64,000 nucleotides of DNA from Flaccisagitta enflata (Eukaryota > Chaetognatha > Sagittoidea > Aphragmophora): positions 93,930,001 through 93,994,000 of the forward strand of contig OZ231126.1 of NCBI GenBank assembly GCA_965153355.1. The letters run 5' to 3'. Shown here in pieces: positions 49,030 through 61,866 of the stretch (positions are counted from its first letter, which is position 1; the number at the start of each line of letters is the position of its first letter). Made by a program: the position numbers and the translations under genes. The notes under the pieces are model-generated. The model was given only the letters and a program-made list of their open reading frames with translations, searched no databases and was not told the DNA's origin.

Positions 49030-49480
49030 TGTGACAACATTGCTTTATAAAAAACACATAAAAACAAATAAATGTATCATGTATCATGTATCATTGCTTT
49101 ATAAAAAACACATAAAAACAAACAAATGTATCATGTATCATATATCATGTATCATGTGTCATAAATCATGCTTAAAACATTCTTCAAACCAAATTTATGT
49201 ATCATAAATCATGCTTCAAACAGACTTCAAATCAAATTTATGAGTCATAAATCATGCTTCAAACAGACTTCAAATCAAATTTATGAATCACAAATCATGC
49301 TTCAAACAGACTTCAAATCAAATTTATGAGTCATAAATCATGCATCAAACAGACTTCAAATCAAATTCTTGAGTCATAAATCATGCTTCAAACTTTCTTC
49401 AAACCAAATTCATGTGTTATTAATCATACTTTAAACCAAATTTATTTGTCATAAAACCTGCTTCGTTCCTATTCATGCTT
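49030..49480. repeat. About 43-bp tandem repeat before LF exon
   Basis: About nine units of ATGCTTCAAACAGACTTCAA ATCAAATTTATGAGTCATAA ATC, preceded by ATGTATCATGTATCAT repeats. Ends 30 bp before the acceptor of the exon at 49511. Confidence 0.83.
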
Positions 49481-49510
49481 CATTTCGTATCATTTTTCTT
49501 TCCGATAAAG

Positions 49511-49700
49511 ATCGTACTGGTGCCCACGGTGGAGTCTCTGCCCATCTTCCAAGGTCGTGGCATTGCTCAGCAGCTGAAAAACGAATACCTGCGCTTCAGA
49601 TGCCGCGAAAACGCTTTCGGAGTCATCAAGCAAACGCTCAAACCACCTTGCCGCAAATTTGTTTGCTCCATCTCCGCTCTCTTGTTGCAACAGGGTCAAG
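49511..49700 (+). CDS. lamb1: Laminin beta, end of LF domain
   Basis: Encodes IVLVPTVESLPIFQG, YLRFRCRENAFGVIKQ and CRKFVCSISALLLQQG. The C..(I/V)..SISALL..Q motif ends LF just before the next LE modules. Acceptor CGATAAAG, donor CAAG|GTATGA followed by (GA)n, phase 0 in, phase 1 out. The downstream intron (49701-60116) is the longest in the window and hosts the antisense Cdc42 gene. Confidence 0.95.
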
Positions 49701-49721
49701 GTATGAACAGTCAAGAAGAGA

Positions 49722-49731
49722 GAGAGAAAGA

Positions 49732-49775
<44 letters not shown>
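49722..49775. repeat. (GA)n just after a laminin donor; similar tracts elsewhere
   Basis: (GA)n 22 bp after the donor at 49701. Comparable (GA)n: 10109-10148, 13687-13756, 15049-15101, 48900-48930, 51912-51951, 52862-52897, 57766-57800, 60263-60300 (the last one starting inside the donor GTGAGAGAG). Confidence 0.93.
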
Positions 49776-49777
<2 letters not shown>

Positions 49778-50401
49778 CCACCGCAACCATGACTTGGAAA
49801 TTGCCCTAAATTCGTTTCTTGTCGTTTTGAGTGTAGGAAACAGCGATAAATTGGAATTTGGAATGATTCACTTGTAAAAAATATAATTTCAAATGATACG
49901 GATGAATATCATTTTATGTTTTAGTTTAATCATTAAAAGAGCAGAAATTCGTGACAAGTTCATGACCATTGTAACTAAATCCCAAATCACTAATATGCCA
50001 ACAAAAAATACGACCTATCTCAAGTTTCATTCCACAACCAGAATTCTGTTTCCTTTTTTGTCTATAGATGTAGTCATCATTCATGCTTTTTTAATTCATA
50101 TTTGACAAAATCAATGCTAACAAAATGAAGATCGAATGTCCAGCTGATCAGACTGACAATGATTCAATTCCTTAGCAAATAAATTTGTCAAATATAGAAC
50201 ATAAAAAGACGGATACTCCCCCCCCCTCCCGGCTTCCCCCTGTGCCCATCCTCAATCCCCCCACAAGATCCCTCAAACTTTTTCAACCTCCATTTTGACA
50301 TTGTATAAACCTTTTTTTTTTATTTTCAATGACAAAAATATACCAAAATTTCCACCATAATTTTATGTTCCAACGGTAAGAGGGTGGTGAAAGTAAGGCA
50401 G

Positions 50402-50569
50402 TAGATGTAGCCAAGGACGGTCTTCATCGTCACCGTCGATCGACGACTTGTCGACCTATTTGCTCCATCTGTCCAAAGACAGATTTGAACAAAAGGCTAC
50501 GCGTTAGAAGACAGACAATGTGCCAAGCCTGTCCTGCCTACTGCCCTCTCATTCCCCGCCCCAATCCAG
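50402..50569 (+). CDS. Speculative cysteine-rich exon with GC-AG donor
   Basis: A 168-bp open segment inside the long laminin intron. It would enter in phase 1 after AGTAAGGCAG and leave in phase 1 at a strong GC-type donor (CCAG|GCAAGT), so it would insert 56 residues between LF and LE6 without breaking the frame. The peptide is basic and Cys-rich (TTCRPICSICPKTDLNKRLR, then MCQACPAYCPLI). No such domain is known to me at this place in laminin beta. The acceptor lacks a good pyrimidine tract. It may be chance. Confidence 0.18.
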
Positions 50570-51909
50570 GCAAGTATATATTCACCAAAACCCCCGTGAA
50601 AAATGCTCAAGCTAAAACAAACAAACCCAAAAATCCGGCTCAATGTGTTAGCTTTAATCGATTACTGTTATTTCATTCAAACACATTTTGCTATATATAG
50701 CTTCATGAAAATAGATCTAATGAATCGTAATCGCTCGCAAAAAATATCCGATATTCATGTCTACTGTATACAAATAATTGCCATAGTAAAAAAAAAAATC
50801 ATGACATGCAGATTATATATATTCATGTATCCATATATATTTTCGGCTGAAAATCTTTTCTGCAACTCATGCCGGCAGTGAGGCAAAAAAACGTTCAATT
50901 ATGTCTTCTGTATAACTTTTTTTTATATCCGTTGTTTGATGCAATCTGTATTTTGCCTTTTTTCTGGCTCTTCCTTCTTTCATTGAAAGTTTCAAAAAAT
51001 CTATTTTTGGGGTTTTCAGCCACACTTCAAATACATTTTTAAAACCAAATTTTGCGGAGAAAACGTTTTCTCCTTATAATAATATGATTACATATAAAAG
51101 CTTTGCCACTATAGCCATTTCATATCAAATAGCATTCATCGCAATTTTTCACTGGGGGTCATCAAATACGGCACCTTCATATAATGGCCTCTTGTTATTT
51201 TCTTCTGAGCCGATTTTGCCGTAGAGTCTTAGCATGCAACGCCAACCGCCCCCGCCCCCCGCCCCTCGCCCCACCTCTTTACCCCCTTGCATTTAGGCAC
51301 TGTTATATTTTATTACCTTCGTTCGTCTCCTCGATAGTTCCTGTCTGTCAGTCTGTCTGTATGTATGTCTGATTTTTTCCCCTTAAGTAGCAGCGATCAG
51401 GAGCTCCCGACTTTCTCTCAGTATTGCCTTTTTGTTTTCGTTTTCGAGGGAAAGATTAGGGAAGATGACCAGTTTTGGCCACCGACCCCCTTCACCTCCT
51501 AGTCTCCCACCCCTCCCCCCTACCCCACCCTCCCTCTCACCCTCCCAAACTCAATCCAGCTTTTAAGCTTTCCTTATTTCGTCGTATTAACACATGGCGA
51601 CATCTTCAAAAGCAATAGAAGAAAAAAAACCAATTAGTTGTGGAATCGGTTCGTGGCCTTTCCGACCGACCCAACAACCAGTCTTATCGAAGTCTTGGCC
51701 AAACAAATGAATCCTGATATATCATAAATCGTCTGATTTTATGGTTGTATTTGTGGAGCGGATGTGCCTTTTTGCATGGGAAAATCCGCGCATGGATCGT
51801 GACTTAAAATGCAGATCAAAGAGAGTTAAAGGGTGATGTCTAAATGGTAGAATAAGGAAGAATAAAACATTGTGTTAAGTGATAAATAAGATGATCGCTT
51901 GTGACTCAC

Positions 51910-51954
<45 letters not shown>

Positions 51955-52862
51955 ATCACCAGTTGTGAGAGACTGAGAGTCATAAGAGGGATCATACAGT
52001 CATGAAATGTTATTGCCGAAATTCCAAAAACCACCCATTAAGCAGGAACAGAATATTTTGAGTCAAAAAGTGACCCAAGAGCTTCAACGAGCGAAAATGA
52101 ATGAAAGAACATTCAAAATACACTAATTGAACTCCTTCACGAGCTCTCGCGTCATTGGAAATCCATTGTGATAGCATGAATTTGAAGGATTGAACTTAAG
52201 CCATTAACACTGTGAAAGCTGCTTTCAGTCTGTTTTCATTGTTTACGGAAGATTTTTTTTCTTTTTGACTGGTGATGTCAAGAGACACTCTGCTGCCACT
52301 CTCGCATACACTCTTGAGTGGTTTCCTTTAAAGGATACCAGAATTTCCATCCCTAACATTTTTCTTTTTTTTTTTTCGTTTTAGCGTGTTTTTAACATAA
52401 GTCCATAGAATCACAAATTGTAACTTCATGCATACATAATAAAGTAGCCTAATAGTAAAGTGATTAGTGTGATTTTAACTGCTCAGCATCAAATCGATGT
52501 CGTACTCTGACCCTATAACACTCTTTTATTTCATGAAACACGATGTAGTGATGTTTGTTTTTTTCAGAGAATTTGTACTTTGAAAGTGAACTTCTTTAGC
52601 AGATAAGCTCCAAAACTGACTAGAATGTCACCATAAAACGAACATGAATGTGGGTCAATTGATAAAGACATTTGGATAGTCGGACACGGACAAATCAGAA
52701 GGCAAGGACAATAGGATAGTAGGAAATGGACGTATAAGATGACAAGAACAATAGGACATGAACAAGGAAAGGAAAAAGTCAGATGTCTTAATACATAACG
52801 GTAAATGTGCATGATTTCTAAGAAAATAGTAATTACCCATAAATTGTAAGAAAAAAAATCAG
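50570..52862. other. Laminin intron and region downstream of Cdc42
   Basis: C-rich stretch 51240-51290 and 51480-51545, (GA)n 51912-51951. On the minus strand a possible polyadenylation signal (complement TTTATT) lies near 52526, about 420 bp after the Cdc42 stop. No other gene recognised. Confidence 0.5.
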
Positions 52863-52899
<37 letters not shown>

Positions 52900-52947
52900 A
52901 AGTAAGCCAACAAAAACTAGTTATTGATAATCGCAACAACAATAAAG

Positions 52948-53125
52948 TCAAAGTAATCTACAGGGACGATTGGGCTTATTTTCTGGTGGCATGATGGCCA
53001 CCAGAATCGCTTCGTCAAAGACATTTTTGAGCCCATTTTGGGTCAAAGCCGAACATTCGACGTATTTCATGGCTTTGAGTTCTTTGGCGAACCGAGTTGC
53101 TTGTTCTTCGCTGATCGGGCGTTGT
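52948..53125 (-). CDS. cdc42: Cdc42-type Rho GTPase, exon 4 with CAAX end
   Basis: Last coding exon: [20 protein letters not shown], then [20 protein letters not shown] (SAL motif for guanine binding) and a tail ending CRLL before the stop at 52948-52950. CRLL fits a geranylgeranylation CAAX box. The four exons sum to 576 bp, that is 191 residues plus stop, exactly the usual length of Cdc42. The C-terminal third is clearly diverged from fly and vertebrate Cdc42, so this could be a lineage-specific paralogue. Confidence 0.95.
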
Positions 53126-53348
53126 CTAAGATTAAGGCCGAAATGTGAAAAGAGAAAACGGATCTTACATTTATGCTGGTAGCGAGGTCCAGTTGTGTAA
53201 CTTTGAAAATCGATTACTGTCGTATCACTTGCGTGTGTCATGTTAGGCTCGATGTATTATTAAATGTCAAATATGTTTTGACATGTTTGAGAATTTTTAC
53301 AGAAGTGGAAATGAATCAGAGCGTGGGAATGAATTTTTGACATGAGTA

Positions 53349-53524
53349 CAGTTGATCCCCGCTCTAACGGATTTCAGGGGACCAACATTATTTGTCTGTT
53401 ATAGGTGGAATTCTATTATTGCCAACAAAAAAATAATAGAAACTAACTTGAAGAGACCACAAATCTGCATCTGTTATAGGCGGAATTCCGTTGGTGGCGG
53501 GTCCATTAGAGCGGGGTTCAACTG
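53349..53524. mobile_element. MITE with CAGTTGAACCCCGC termini, intact short copy
   Basis: TA-flanked (53347-53348, 53525-53526), 176 bp, left CAGTTGATCCCCGCTCTAAC, right complementary. Internal inverted GTTATAGGYGGAATTC repeats. Lies in the Cdc42 intron between exons 3 and 4. Confidence 0.82.
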
Positions 53525-53568
53525 TATAACAATAAGTGCTAATTGCACTGCTCCGGAAACTGAGGTTG

Positions 53569-53705
<137 letters not shown>

Positions 53706-53782
53706 TGTGTGGTTTTGATTTCTGAACCATGTTGTGTGCTGGTGGATAGTCATTTGGTAAGCGACGGTTTGACAAGCCTCAC

Positions 53783-53860
53783 CTATTTTTGGCCAATCTG
53801 TCCAACTCTTTCTGGTCCGTACGTAAATCCACTTGGGTCCCCACCAGCAAAAACGGAGTT
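53783..53860 (-). CDS. cdc42: Cdc42-type Rho GTPase, exon 3
   Basis: 26-codon exon, phase 2 in and out. It encodes TPFLLVGTQVDLRTDQKELD, with the nucleotide-binding motif GTQxDL used by Cdc42-like proteins (TQID in most), then RLAKN. Acceptor ATATCCAG, donor AATAG|GTGAGG. Confidence 0.95.
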   Translation of the reverse strand, partial: NSVFAGGDPSGFTYGPERVGQIGQK

Positions 53861-54194
53861 CTGGATATGAGGAGAGGATTCATGACATGAAAGAACAATA
53901 TTGAATTCAGATTTTATGCGTAAACAATTTGTGCTCACAATTTTCTTGAACTAGCTATTGAAGGTCTCAACTCTCACAGATATGATCTGTGACTTTAAAA
54001 TGATAATTTCAAAGGTTTGATGAGGGTCTAATCTTATTTCCAAAGAGCTTTTTTCTATGATCTGCGCCGCCCATAAATCACCAAATCTGCGCATGCTTAG
54101 CAAAGTAATAGACCAGTGGATAATTTGGATATTCTGATTGTAACTTTTCCACGATACAACGCCAGCAAACTTATCCTCATGTGGTCCTCCTGAC

Positions 54195-54354
54195 CTGGGG
54201 TTGTGATGCCTGATTTCCGGGACCCATTTTTCTCTGACGTTTTCAAAGGAGTGAGGCGCGATGACGCTGAAGCAGACGAGGAAGACATCAGTCTGAGGGT
54301 AGGACAGAGGACGCAGACGATCGTAATCCTCTTGACCGGCGGTGTCGAACAAGC
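54195..54354 (-). CDS. cdc42: Cdc42-type Rho GTPase, exon 2
   Basis: Continues in phase 1 to phase 2: [20 protein letters not shown] (switch II, DTAGQ) and [20 protein letters not shown], then [10 protein letters not shown]. The acceptor region (CTTGAG before GCTTGTTCGACAC) is repeated four more times upstream in the intron. Donor [21 protein letters not shown] is more divergent than exon 1 relative to common Cdc42 sequences. Confidence 0.96.
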
Positions 54355-54570
54355 CTCAAGACAACAGAATGAAAATGCAAATGCAAATGCAATAACAACA
54401 GTGTCGAACACGCCTTAAGTGATAGCAAAATGCATGGAACAACAGAGTCAAACAAGCCTGATGACATAAGAATGCGTGGAATGAGATATCAACACTGTCG
54501 AACAAGCCTGAAGTAATAGCGAAATGCAAATGGAAAGAGATAGCAACAGAGTCAATCAAGCCTGATGGCA
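54343..54570. repeat. Minisatellite made of the Cdc42 exon 2 acceptor
   Basis: On the minus strand, the real junction CTTGAG then GCTTGTTCGACACC is followed upstream by CTTAAGGCGTGTTCGACAC, CATCAGGCTTGTTTGACTC, CTTCAGGCTTGTTCGACAG and CATCAGGCTTGATTGACTC, one per about 53 bp. Confidence 0.82.
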
Positions 54571-54787
54571 CAAGAATGCGTGGTAAGAGAAAGGGGAGGA
54601 GATGGAAGACGATAACAACAGTGGACAAGTGGTTTTGTGATGGATCTCGAATGAACGTATGGACTATGGTCGTATGCCATCATCCGCCATACTCTGGCAA
54701 TTATTCCCATTGCCCGCCGGGGGTTATTCTCCACAATTGCATCGGAAAAGAGCAGATGCTACAAGATAGGGATATTGAGTTGAATTA

Positions 54788-55054
<267 letters not shown>

Positions 55055-55779
55055 CTATATGCGTTTGTGCGTCTTCAAAGAGAAGAAATGAAAAAAAAGT
55101 TTGTGATTAGCCAAGTAACGTCAAGGAAATTTTTTTCATGCGGAAACACTAGTGAATGGCTCGGGAAATTCGAAAAGGCGACGAATCAATGACGACGACT
55201 TGGTGACAAATTGACAAGTGGTGGATATCTGCTTGAATGGCGAGCAGATACGGTTGGCATACAACCTAATCAAATGTGAAGACGATGCAAATAACGAAAG
55301 AAAGGGTTTAACCAAAACGAACGCGTGACTGACAAAATGCAAAACACTTTCTAACGGATGGAGCAGAATCTGATTTGTGTCACGAGTGTCGTTTCATGTC
55401 TTGCAGTTTTCTGATTTAAGCAAATCAAATCGCATTCATAGAAGTTTCACGAATCGAATTATCGTTGGCCCAGTTTTTTTTTTTTTTTTTTAATGCAAAC
55501 CCTGCGAAAGACAATTTCTATTATCTAGTTTGCTTGGTCACAAAAGAAGTGCCATGGGTAAAGGTGTAGGGCCAAGGTACTTGTTGCGTTTTGGGTTGGA
55601 AAGCGTTTAGTCTCTGACGGTCAGTACCTCCTGAGTTTCCACAGCTCGATGTGCGTCGGTTAGAAAGATACGGTTGTTGTTGTTTTTTTTTTTCTTTGTC
55701 TTTTTTTTTCTTTTTTTGTCTTTTTTTGCTCGCAGTTCTTCTGCTCGGCCTTTTTTAGTGGGCTTGTTTCCTCGCGATG

Positions 55780-55875
<96 letters not shown>

Positions 55876-55986
55876 CGCGCACAAACCCGCATTTCAAGCG
55901 ACAGAATTGCGGAATCGGTAATAAAAGTTGTTGAGTCACGAAGGAGAAAGAAGAATAGAGAGAGAGGAAAGAGAGAGAAGAAGAGA

Positions 55987-56037
<51 letters not shown>

Positions 56038-56095
56038 GGCAGACAGACAAAGACACAGACAGAGACACAGACAGACAGATAGAAAAACGAACAGA
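55780..56095. repeat. (CT)n then (GACA)n repeats
   Basis: (CT)n 55780-55873; GA-rich 55955-56007 and (GACA)n to about 56090. Upstream of the Cdc42 start on its strand. Confidence 0.93.
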
Positions 56096-56617
56096 TTGAT
56101 TGAGAGGAAGACTGATAAACTGTCATGTACATAGATAGAGCGACAGAGAGAACTAAAGTGCCATGCATAAAAAAAGATACAAATTTTCTTTTCAAGATTG
56201 CAAGGCTTATAAATAAATTATCAGAGTTTTTTCATGATAAATCTTAAGAATTGAAATAAATGAAGTAATTGCCAACAATCTCAGACATTTTGATCAATTT
56301 GTTTAGATGTTATGATAAATCAAAGACAAGGTATTGTAGATCTATGTTAGATCTTCAAATGACTCTTGAAATCATTTTAAATCAGATCTATATTCTTTTA
56401 AAGTTTAAACTAATCAAACCTATGACCTCTGGAAAGCCGTTCAAAATATCTTCCATTTGAGTCGTATCTGGCATCTCTTGCTCAATTCGTTATGGTAATT
56501 TAACCATCTAAATGAACAAGGCCAAGAGATGTCCAATAGATGCGTCCTCTTTAGATGTAAGATATTAGAATACAAATTTTTAAGATAAAAAGATATTAAG
56601 ATATAATGCCTTCTCCC

Positions 56618-56762
56618 CCCACGACTCCCCACCTCCCTGACCCCCCACACCTTCCCAGCCCCTGCCGCCTCCCCAATCCCCCACGCCTCTCCACGCCTCC
56701 CCACGCCTCCCCATCCCCCCACGCCTCCTCATCTCCCTTCACGCCTCCCAATCTACCCACGC
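56618..56762. repeat. C-rich repeat CCCCACGCCTC
   Basis: Degenerate 10-16 bp units of CTCCCCACGCCTCCCC. In the large laminin intron. Confidence 0.75.
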
Positions 56763-56805
56763 ATGCTCCCCATGAAGAGATATGAAGGGACATGGAGATA
56801 CTATA

Positions 56806-57206
56806 TGAATTTAAAAAAAAGACGCACTTTTTAATGGCTGATTGCGCCATTGAAAATCAAAAAAACTAATCAAAATCCTAGATCATTTTAAAGCTCTTGA
56901 AAAACTCTTTCATTTGGCGCCAATCTGGTATCTCTATCTTTTTTTGGTTAGAAATGGCATTAGTTTGAGTGAAAATGTTGCCAAATTTGTTTTTGCAGTT
57001 CCTTTGAAAAAGATGCAATTCAGCAAAATGGTGTCTCACTTTAGAAAGCTCTAGCTCCTAAACCGTTAAAGATACAGATCTGGGATTGGTCTAGAATGAA
57101 AGATAATTTGAAAATCTTCAAAATCACTTTCTCTAAAAAAAATTGTTAACACTTTTTAAATTAGTTTTATCAGCAAATGATAAGGTGCGTCTTTTTTTTA
57201 AATTCA
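56806..57206. mobile_element. MITE with AAAAAAAAGACGCAC termini
   Basis: Inverted ends ATATGAATTTAAAAAAAAGA CGCAC (left) and GTGCGTCTTTTTTTTAAATT CATGTA (right), about 400 bp, flanked on both sides by the same GGGACATGGAGATAC-type repeat. No ORF. Confidence 0.68.
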
Positions 57207-57209
57207 TGT

Positions 57210-57492
57210 AGTATATGAAGAGACATGGAGATACCTTAAGAGACATGAGGAAACAAGAGGAGACATGAAGAGACATAAGAGACATAATAGAGACGAGAAA
57301 TAAGAAACAAAATAAGAGACATAAGAGACATAGGAGACATATAGGAGCCATGAGAGACAAAAGAGACATAAAGAGACATAAAGAGAAATGGAGATAAAAC
57401 CTTGAAAATCGTGTTTTGAAATTTTTGCATGACAGACATTCAGACCAAGGGACACACCCTCTTATAGAGATGCGAGGACGCATCTAAAAACA
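57210..57492 (-). mobile_element. Hairpin element (GATGCG type), reverse, with (AGAGACAT)n
   Basis: Right end ACCCTCTTATAGAGATGCGA GGACGCATCTAAAAA; interior is a degenerate AGAGACATA repeat (57210-57395). The left part of the same repeat lies at 56770-56805 and is separated by a MITE (56806-57206). Confidence 0.65.
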
Positions 57493-57761
57493 TCCTTTTT
57501 TGAGAAGAGCAAAACATCCTTTTTTTGAGAAGAGCAAAAAAAAGTCATAATTTTCATTCCTGTTCTTGATGGAGACGTGCCGTCACATCCTCAATTTTTT
57601 TTTCATAGTATTTTCATAATCAAATACTTACCAGGTCGCTGACAAAGTGGTGAAAAACCTCTTTTAAATGCTCCCAAGATAAACCTAAAAAAAACATTTT
57701 CAGGCTAGTATAACATGAAATTCAGCTTGTATCTATTCTTATGCATCGCACTGTAGAAAAA

Positions 57762-57824
<63 letters not shown>

Positions 57825-58364
57825 CAGAGAGAGACAGAGAGAGACAGAGACAGAGACAGAGAATGAGACAGAGACAGAGTTTAACACACACAGAGTTGGT
57901 TATGCCATTTGTTTTCTATTTAGGCTCGCAATACCAATTGTGACGATTCTCTTATTAAAGCTCGGTGGGTGGTTATAAATCGAAAGCATTGCTGAAGATC
58001 ATCATCAAACACAACAGTGATGTTGATATTTTTGGACCAATGCTATGTCTGACGCCCACCTCGCCCCCCCCCCTTATTTCGGTCACAGACGTGGACTATG
58101 CCTTCAATGTACTATCTTTGGAAAAAAATCTTCCGCCCTGTAATAAAAACATATCTATTGGCATAAAGACAGGTATAAATCAGTTACAAATCCATGCATA
58201 ATTAGTGTGAGCTCCTTTTAGCTGAATCAGGGCCGCTATTTGTTGGGAAAGTGATTTGTAGAGCCTCTCAAAGTATTTTGGAGTGATGAGTCTCCAGATC
58301 TTTTTCACAATTTTTCTTCATCTCTTCTTCTGCTATATTTACACTCATAGCTACTAAAAGTGAT

Positions 58365-58635
58365 ATCAAATCATAGAAAAATCAGTGACTAAAATGGAGC
58401 CCTTCAAATTTACAAGCTGTCGACGCAAACCGCATCTGTCTAGCTCAATGCATTTAGAAGAAATTCAAAAAACATTTAAATGATCTTTTTTAAGATTTAT
58501 GTAGAGATAGCAAAATCAAAATTAAAGTATTTTATTCAAAGTTATATAGCTTTTAAACGCATTGAGCGAGAGGTTTGCGTGGATCTTTTGGAAATTTGAA
58601 GGGCTTTGATTATCTCACTAATTTTTTGATGTTTG
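58365..58635. mobile_element. Fold-back MITE
   Basis: Left GAAAAATCAGTGAC...GCCCTTCAAATTTAC...ACGCAAACCGC...CTCAATGCATTTA pairs with right TAAACGCATTGAG...GGTTTGCGT...GAAATTTGAAGGGC...TCACTAATTTTTTGAT. Arms of about 90 bp. Target duplication not resolved. Confidence 0.6.
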
Positions 58636-60116
58636 GTTGATTCTAACCTGAAATATACATGTAAATGTGCCGGAAGATTTTTTTTCTCCAAGATAGTAAT
58701 GGCCGTCTTTGGTCATTAGTCGATGCGCCAACATAAACTTCCACAACGCAAATGCATCACATTACCATCAATGCACCTCGATCCTCCAGTATCAATGCCT
58801 TCATTTCCTATATCACACAATGCCACTGATGGAAGTGTTCATGCCAAACAGCGTTATGTAAATTACGACCTGAGCGCGTGAACGCGACCAATGCCATGTG
58901 AGCTACTCCTCTATCTCGCGTGACTTCTATTCTTTTCTGATCACGAGTGCCATTTTCAGGTGGAAACTGTGTGCAGCTGGAAAAAGCTGCTTAGATACTT
59001 TTATTTGCCCCTAAACCATAGAAAAAAATCATGTAAAAAAGTAAGAATAAAGAGTGATAACAAGAGTAGCGTCCGAACCAATAATGGTGATACCAAAATA
59101 GCCAAGTGCAGTGGCTGAGATTGTTTGGGAGGAGTTAAAAAAAAGCTGAAGAAACATGAATCGATATTCTCTGAGAAATTGCTAGAAGAAATAAAGCTGT
59201 CATGATCCAAAATGATGGGATCGCTCAACCATATAACGTCTTCAGTAAAATGCAATTCCTACCGCTTATTACATGACTATGGTAATTGGTTAGTTCTAGC
59301 AGAAATTCATTTGCGGAACAGAACCAGCTGCTAACAATTTCTGCCTGAATCTGAGCGTTGGAAACGTTAACATAAAACGTTTCTTGAACTGACTGAAAGC
59401 TGAGGCCACCCCATAATACCCCCGTTAGAACAACATTCTAAACAAAAATGACGAAAAAAAAAAAAATAAACAAACGATGACGATGATAAGTTCCGAAAGG
59501 TGTTCAATGCTTTGGGCTTTTTTTGTTTCCTTCTTTTTCATGTCCATGCAGTTATTTCATGAAAACGACGCATTTGAAAATTTGAACATATTTTTTTTTG
59601 TTTCTAAGTTTGAACAGCTTTATTTTTTCGTGAGAATTCAGCTTTTTATGAGACCTTTTGCATTGAATACGCTTTTTCTTAACGAAACAATAGTTTAAAA
59701 ACAAAAGAAGTCATTTTTAATTGTCCTTTCCTCTTACTCTTCTACCTCTTCAACTTCTTACTCCTAATGCCGATCTTCAATCTCCTTCCTTTTCCTACAT
59801 CGTCCTTTCCGCTTCATCTCGATCCCGACTGCTCAAGCCATAATATGCCTTAAAATCCCAAAATTCCTCCTTATTCACTACTTGGCTTATCCTTCTATCC
59901 CCCATTTCCTTCACCCTTTCTAACCCCGCCCCGCTCCCCCTCATCATTCTGTATTCTTCCTTCGACTGCTCTTTTCTCGACGCCTTACATCTTGGCTTCA
60001 TCACCCACCCCCTCCCCCTCCGCCCTCCACCCCCCCTCCCCTCCCCCCCACCCTCCACCCTCTCCATCTTTATCTTTCCTCGTGCTTTTCCCTCTTTCGT
60101 TGCAACGCCTCCTCAG
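58636..60116. other. End of the large laminin intron
   Basis: Unique AT-rich sequence to 59740, then C/T-rich sequence to the acceptor at 60116. An 84-codon minus-strand frame at 59001 was not recognised. Confidence 0.55.
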
Positions 60117-60259
60117 AATGCAACTGCAATCCAACTGGATCGATGTCAACTGTCTGCAACGAATACGGAGGTCAATGCCAATGCAAAGTCAACGTTATTG
60201 GAAGGACTTGTGATCGCTGCGCCCCAGGATACTTTGGATTCGGACCTCAAGGATGTCAA

Positions 60260-60260
<1 letters not shown>
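60117..60260 (+). CDS. lamb1: Laminin beta, LE6 exon
   Basis: 48 codons, phase 1-1: [40 protein letters not shown] and GFGPQGC, a textbook laminin EGF module after LF. Acceptor CCTCCTCAG, donor CAAG|GTGAGA running straight into (GA)n. Confidence 0.96.
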
Positions 60261-60303
<43 letters not shown>

Positions 60304-60406
60304 ACAGACAGACAGACAATTGAGCCGTCGGATGGAGCAACAGAAACTTCCATCGAAAGTAACTTTTTTGTATTTCTTTCCCAATTGGTTTCTTTGCTTC
60401 TTTTTT

Positions 60407-61242
60407 GGGCAGCGGCCCCAAAGGGGACGAAGTCCTGTAGAACACAGGGGGAATCCGTCCGTCCGTCCGTCCGTCCGTCCGTCCGTCCGTCCGTCCGTCC
60501 GTCCGTCCGTCCGTCTGTCCGTCCGTCCGTCCGTACGTCCGTATGTCCGTCTGTCCCCCCCCACCGCCCCACCCTCGGCTTTGTCTCCTTTGGGGCCCAA
60601 ATCCAAACTGTATGACCAAAATCCGAGCAAAATGGTCCAAATCCGCCCAAAATTGGCCAAATCCAGGCAAAATGGCCTAAGACCAGGTAAATTAGGCCTT
60701 ATCTGCCTAGAAAACCTGAATTCTGGCCTGAGTTCTATCATCTTGGCCCCAAAACCCACATCCAAGCCTTAGAGACCCAGATCCTGACGTTTGAGACCCA
60801 GATTCTGACCTCCAAGACCTAGGTGCTGGCCTAAAAGACCTAAATCCTAGCCTCAGAGGGCCAAATCCTGACCTCAGAAACTGAAATCCTCGCCTCTGAG
60901 ACCAAGAAATTGGTCTCTGAGACCCAGATTCTGGCCTCAGAGACCCAGATCCTGGCCTGCTCCTGCCTCAACTTAACCTACAAACTATACAAAAATAGCA
61001 AGGGTACCATTGTCCATATTCTGCCTTTTGTCAGTTCTCCTTGATATTCAATGAAAATTTGAATAACAGGGCATCCTGGATAGAAGGAAGGCAAACAGGA
61101 CAGACGGATGGACAAACGGATGGACGGACGGACAGATTCCACCTGTGTTCTACAGGACTTTGTCCCCTTCGGGGCCGCTGCCCTGCTCCCTCTCCACCTT
61201 CATCACTTCCTACTCAAGCAGGGCACGGGTACCGCTGACCAC
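60407..61242 (+). mobile_element. Fold-back element of the GGGCAGCGG family, copy 4
   Basis: Left arm GGGCAGCGGCCCCAAAGGGG...CTGTAGAACACAGGGGGAAT, then (CCGT)n (60455-60555), a degenerate 20-bp minisatellite of GAGACCCAGATYCTGGCCT units (60560-60965), and the right arm CTGTGTTCTACAGGACTTTG ending GGGCACGGGTACCGCTGACC. Lies in the intron after LE6. Confidence 0.83.
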
Positions 61243-61263
61243 TTACTGCCTTTGGGCTGCTAT

Positions 61264-61864
<601 letters not shown>

Positions 61865-61866
61865 TC

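Noticed and set aside
59001-59255. Minus-strand 84-codon frame as another Tc1 transposase piece
   Set aside because: No recognisable DDE-domain motif; no inverted repeats found around it.
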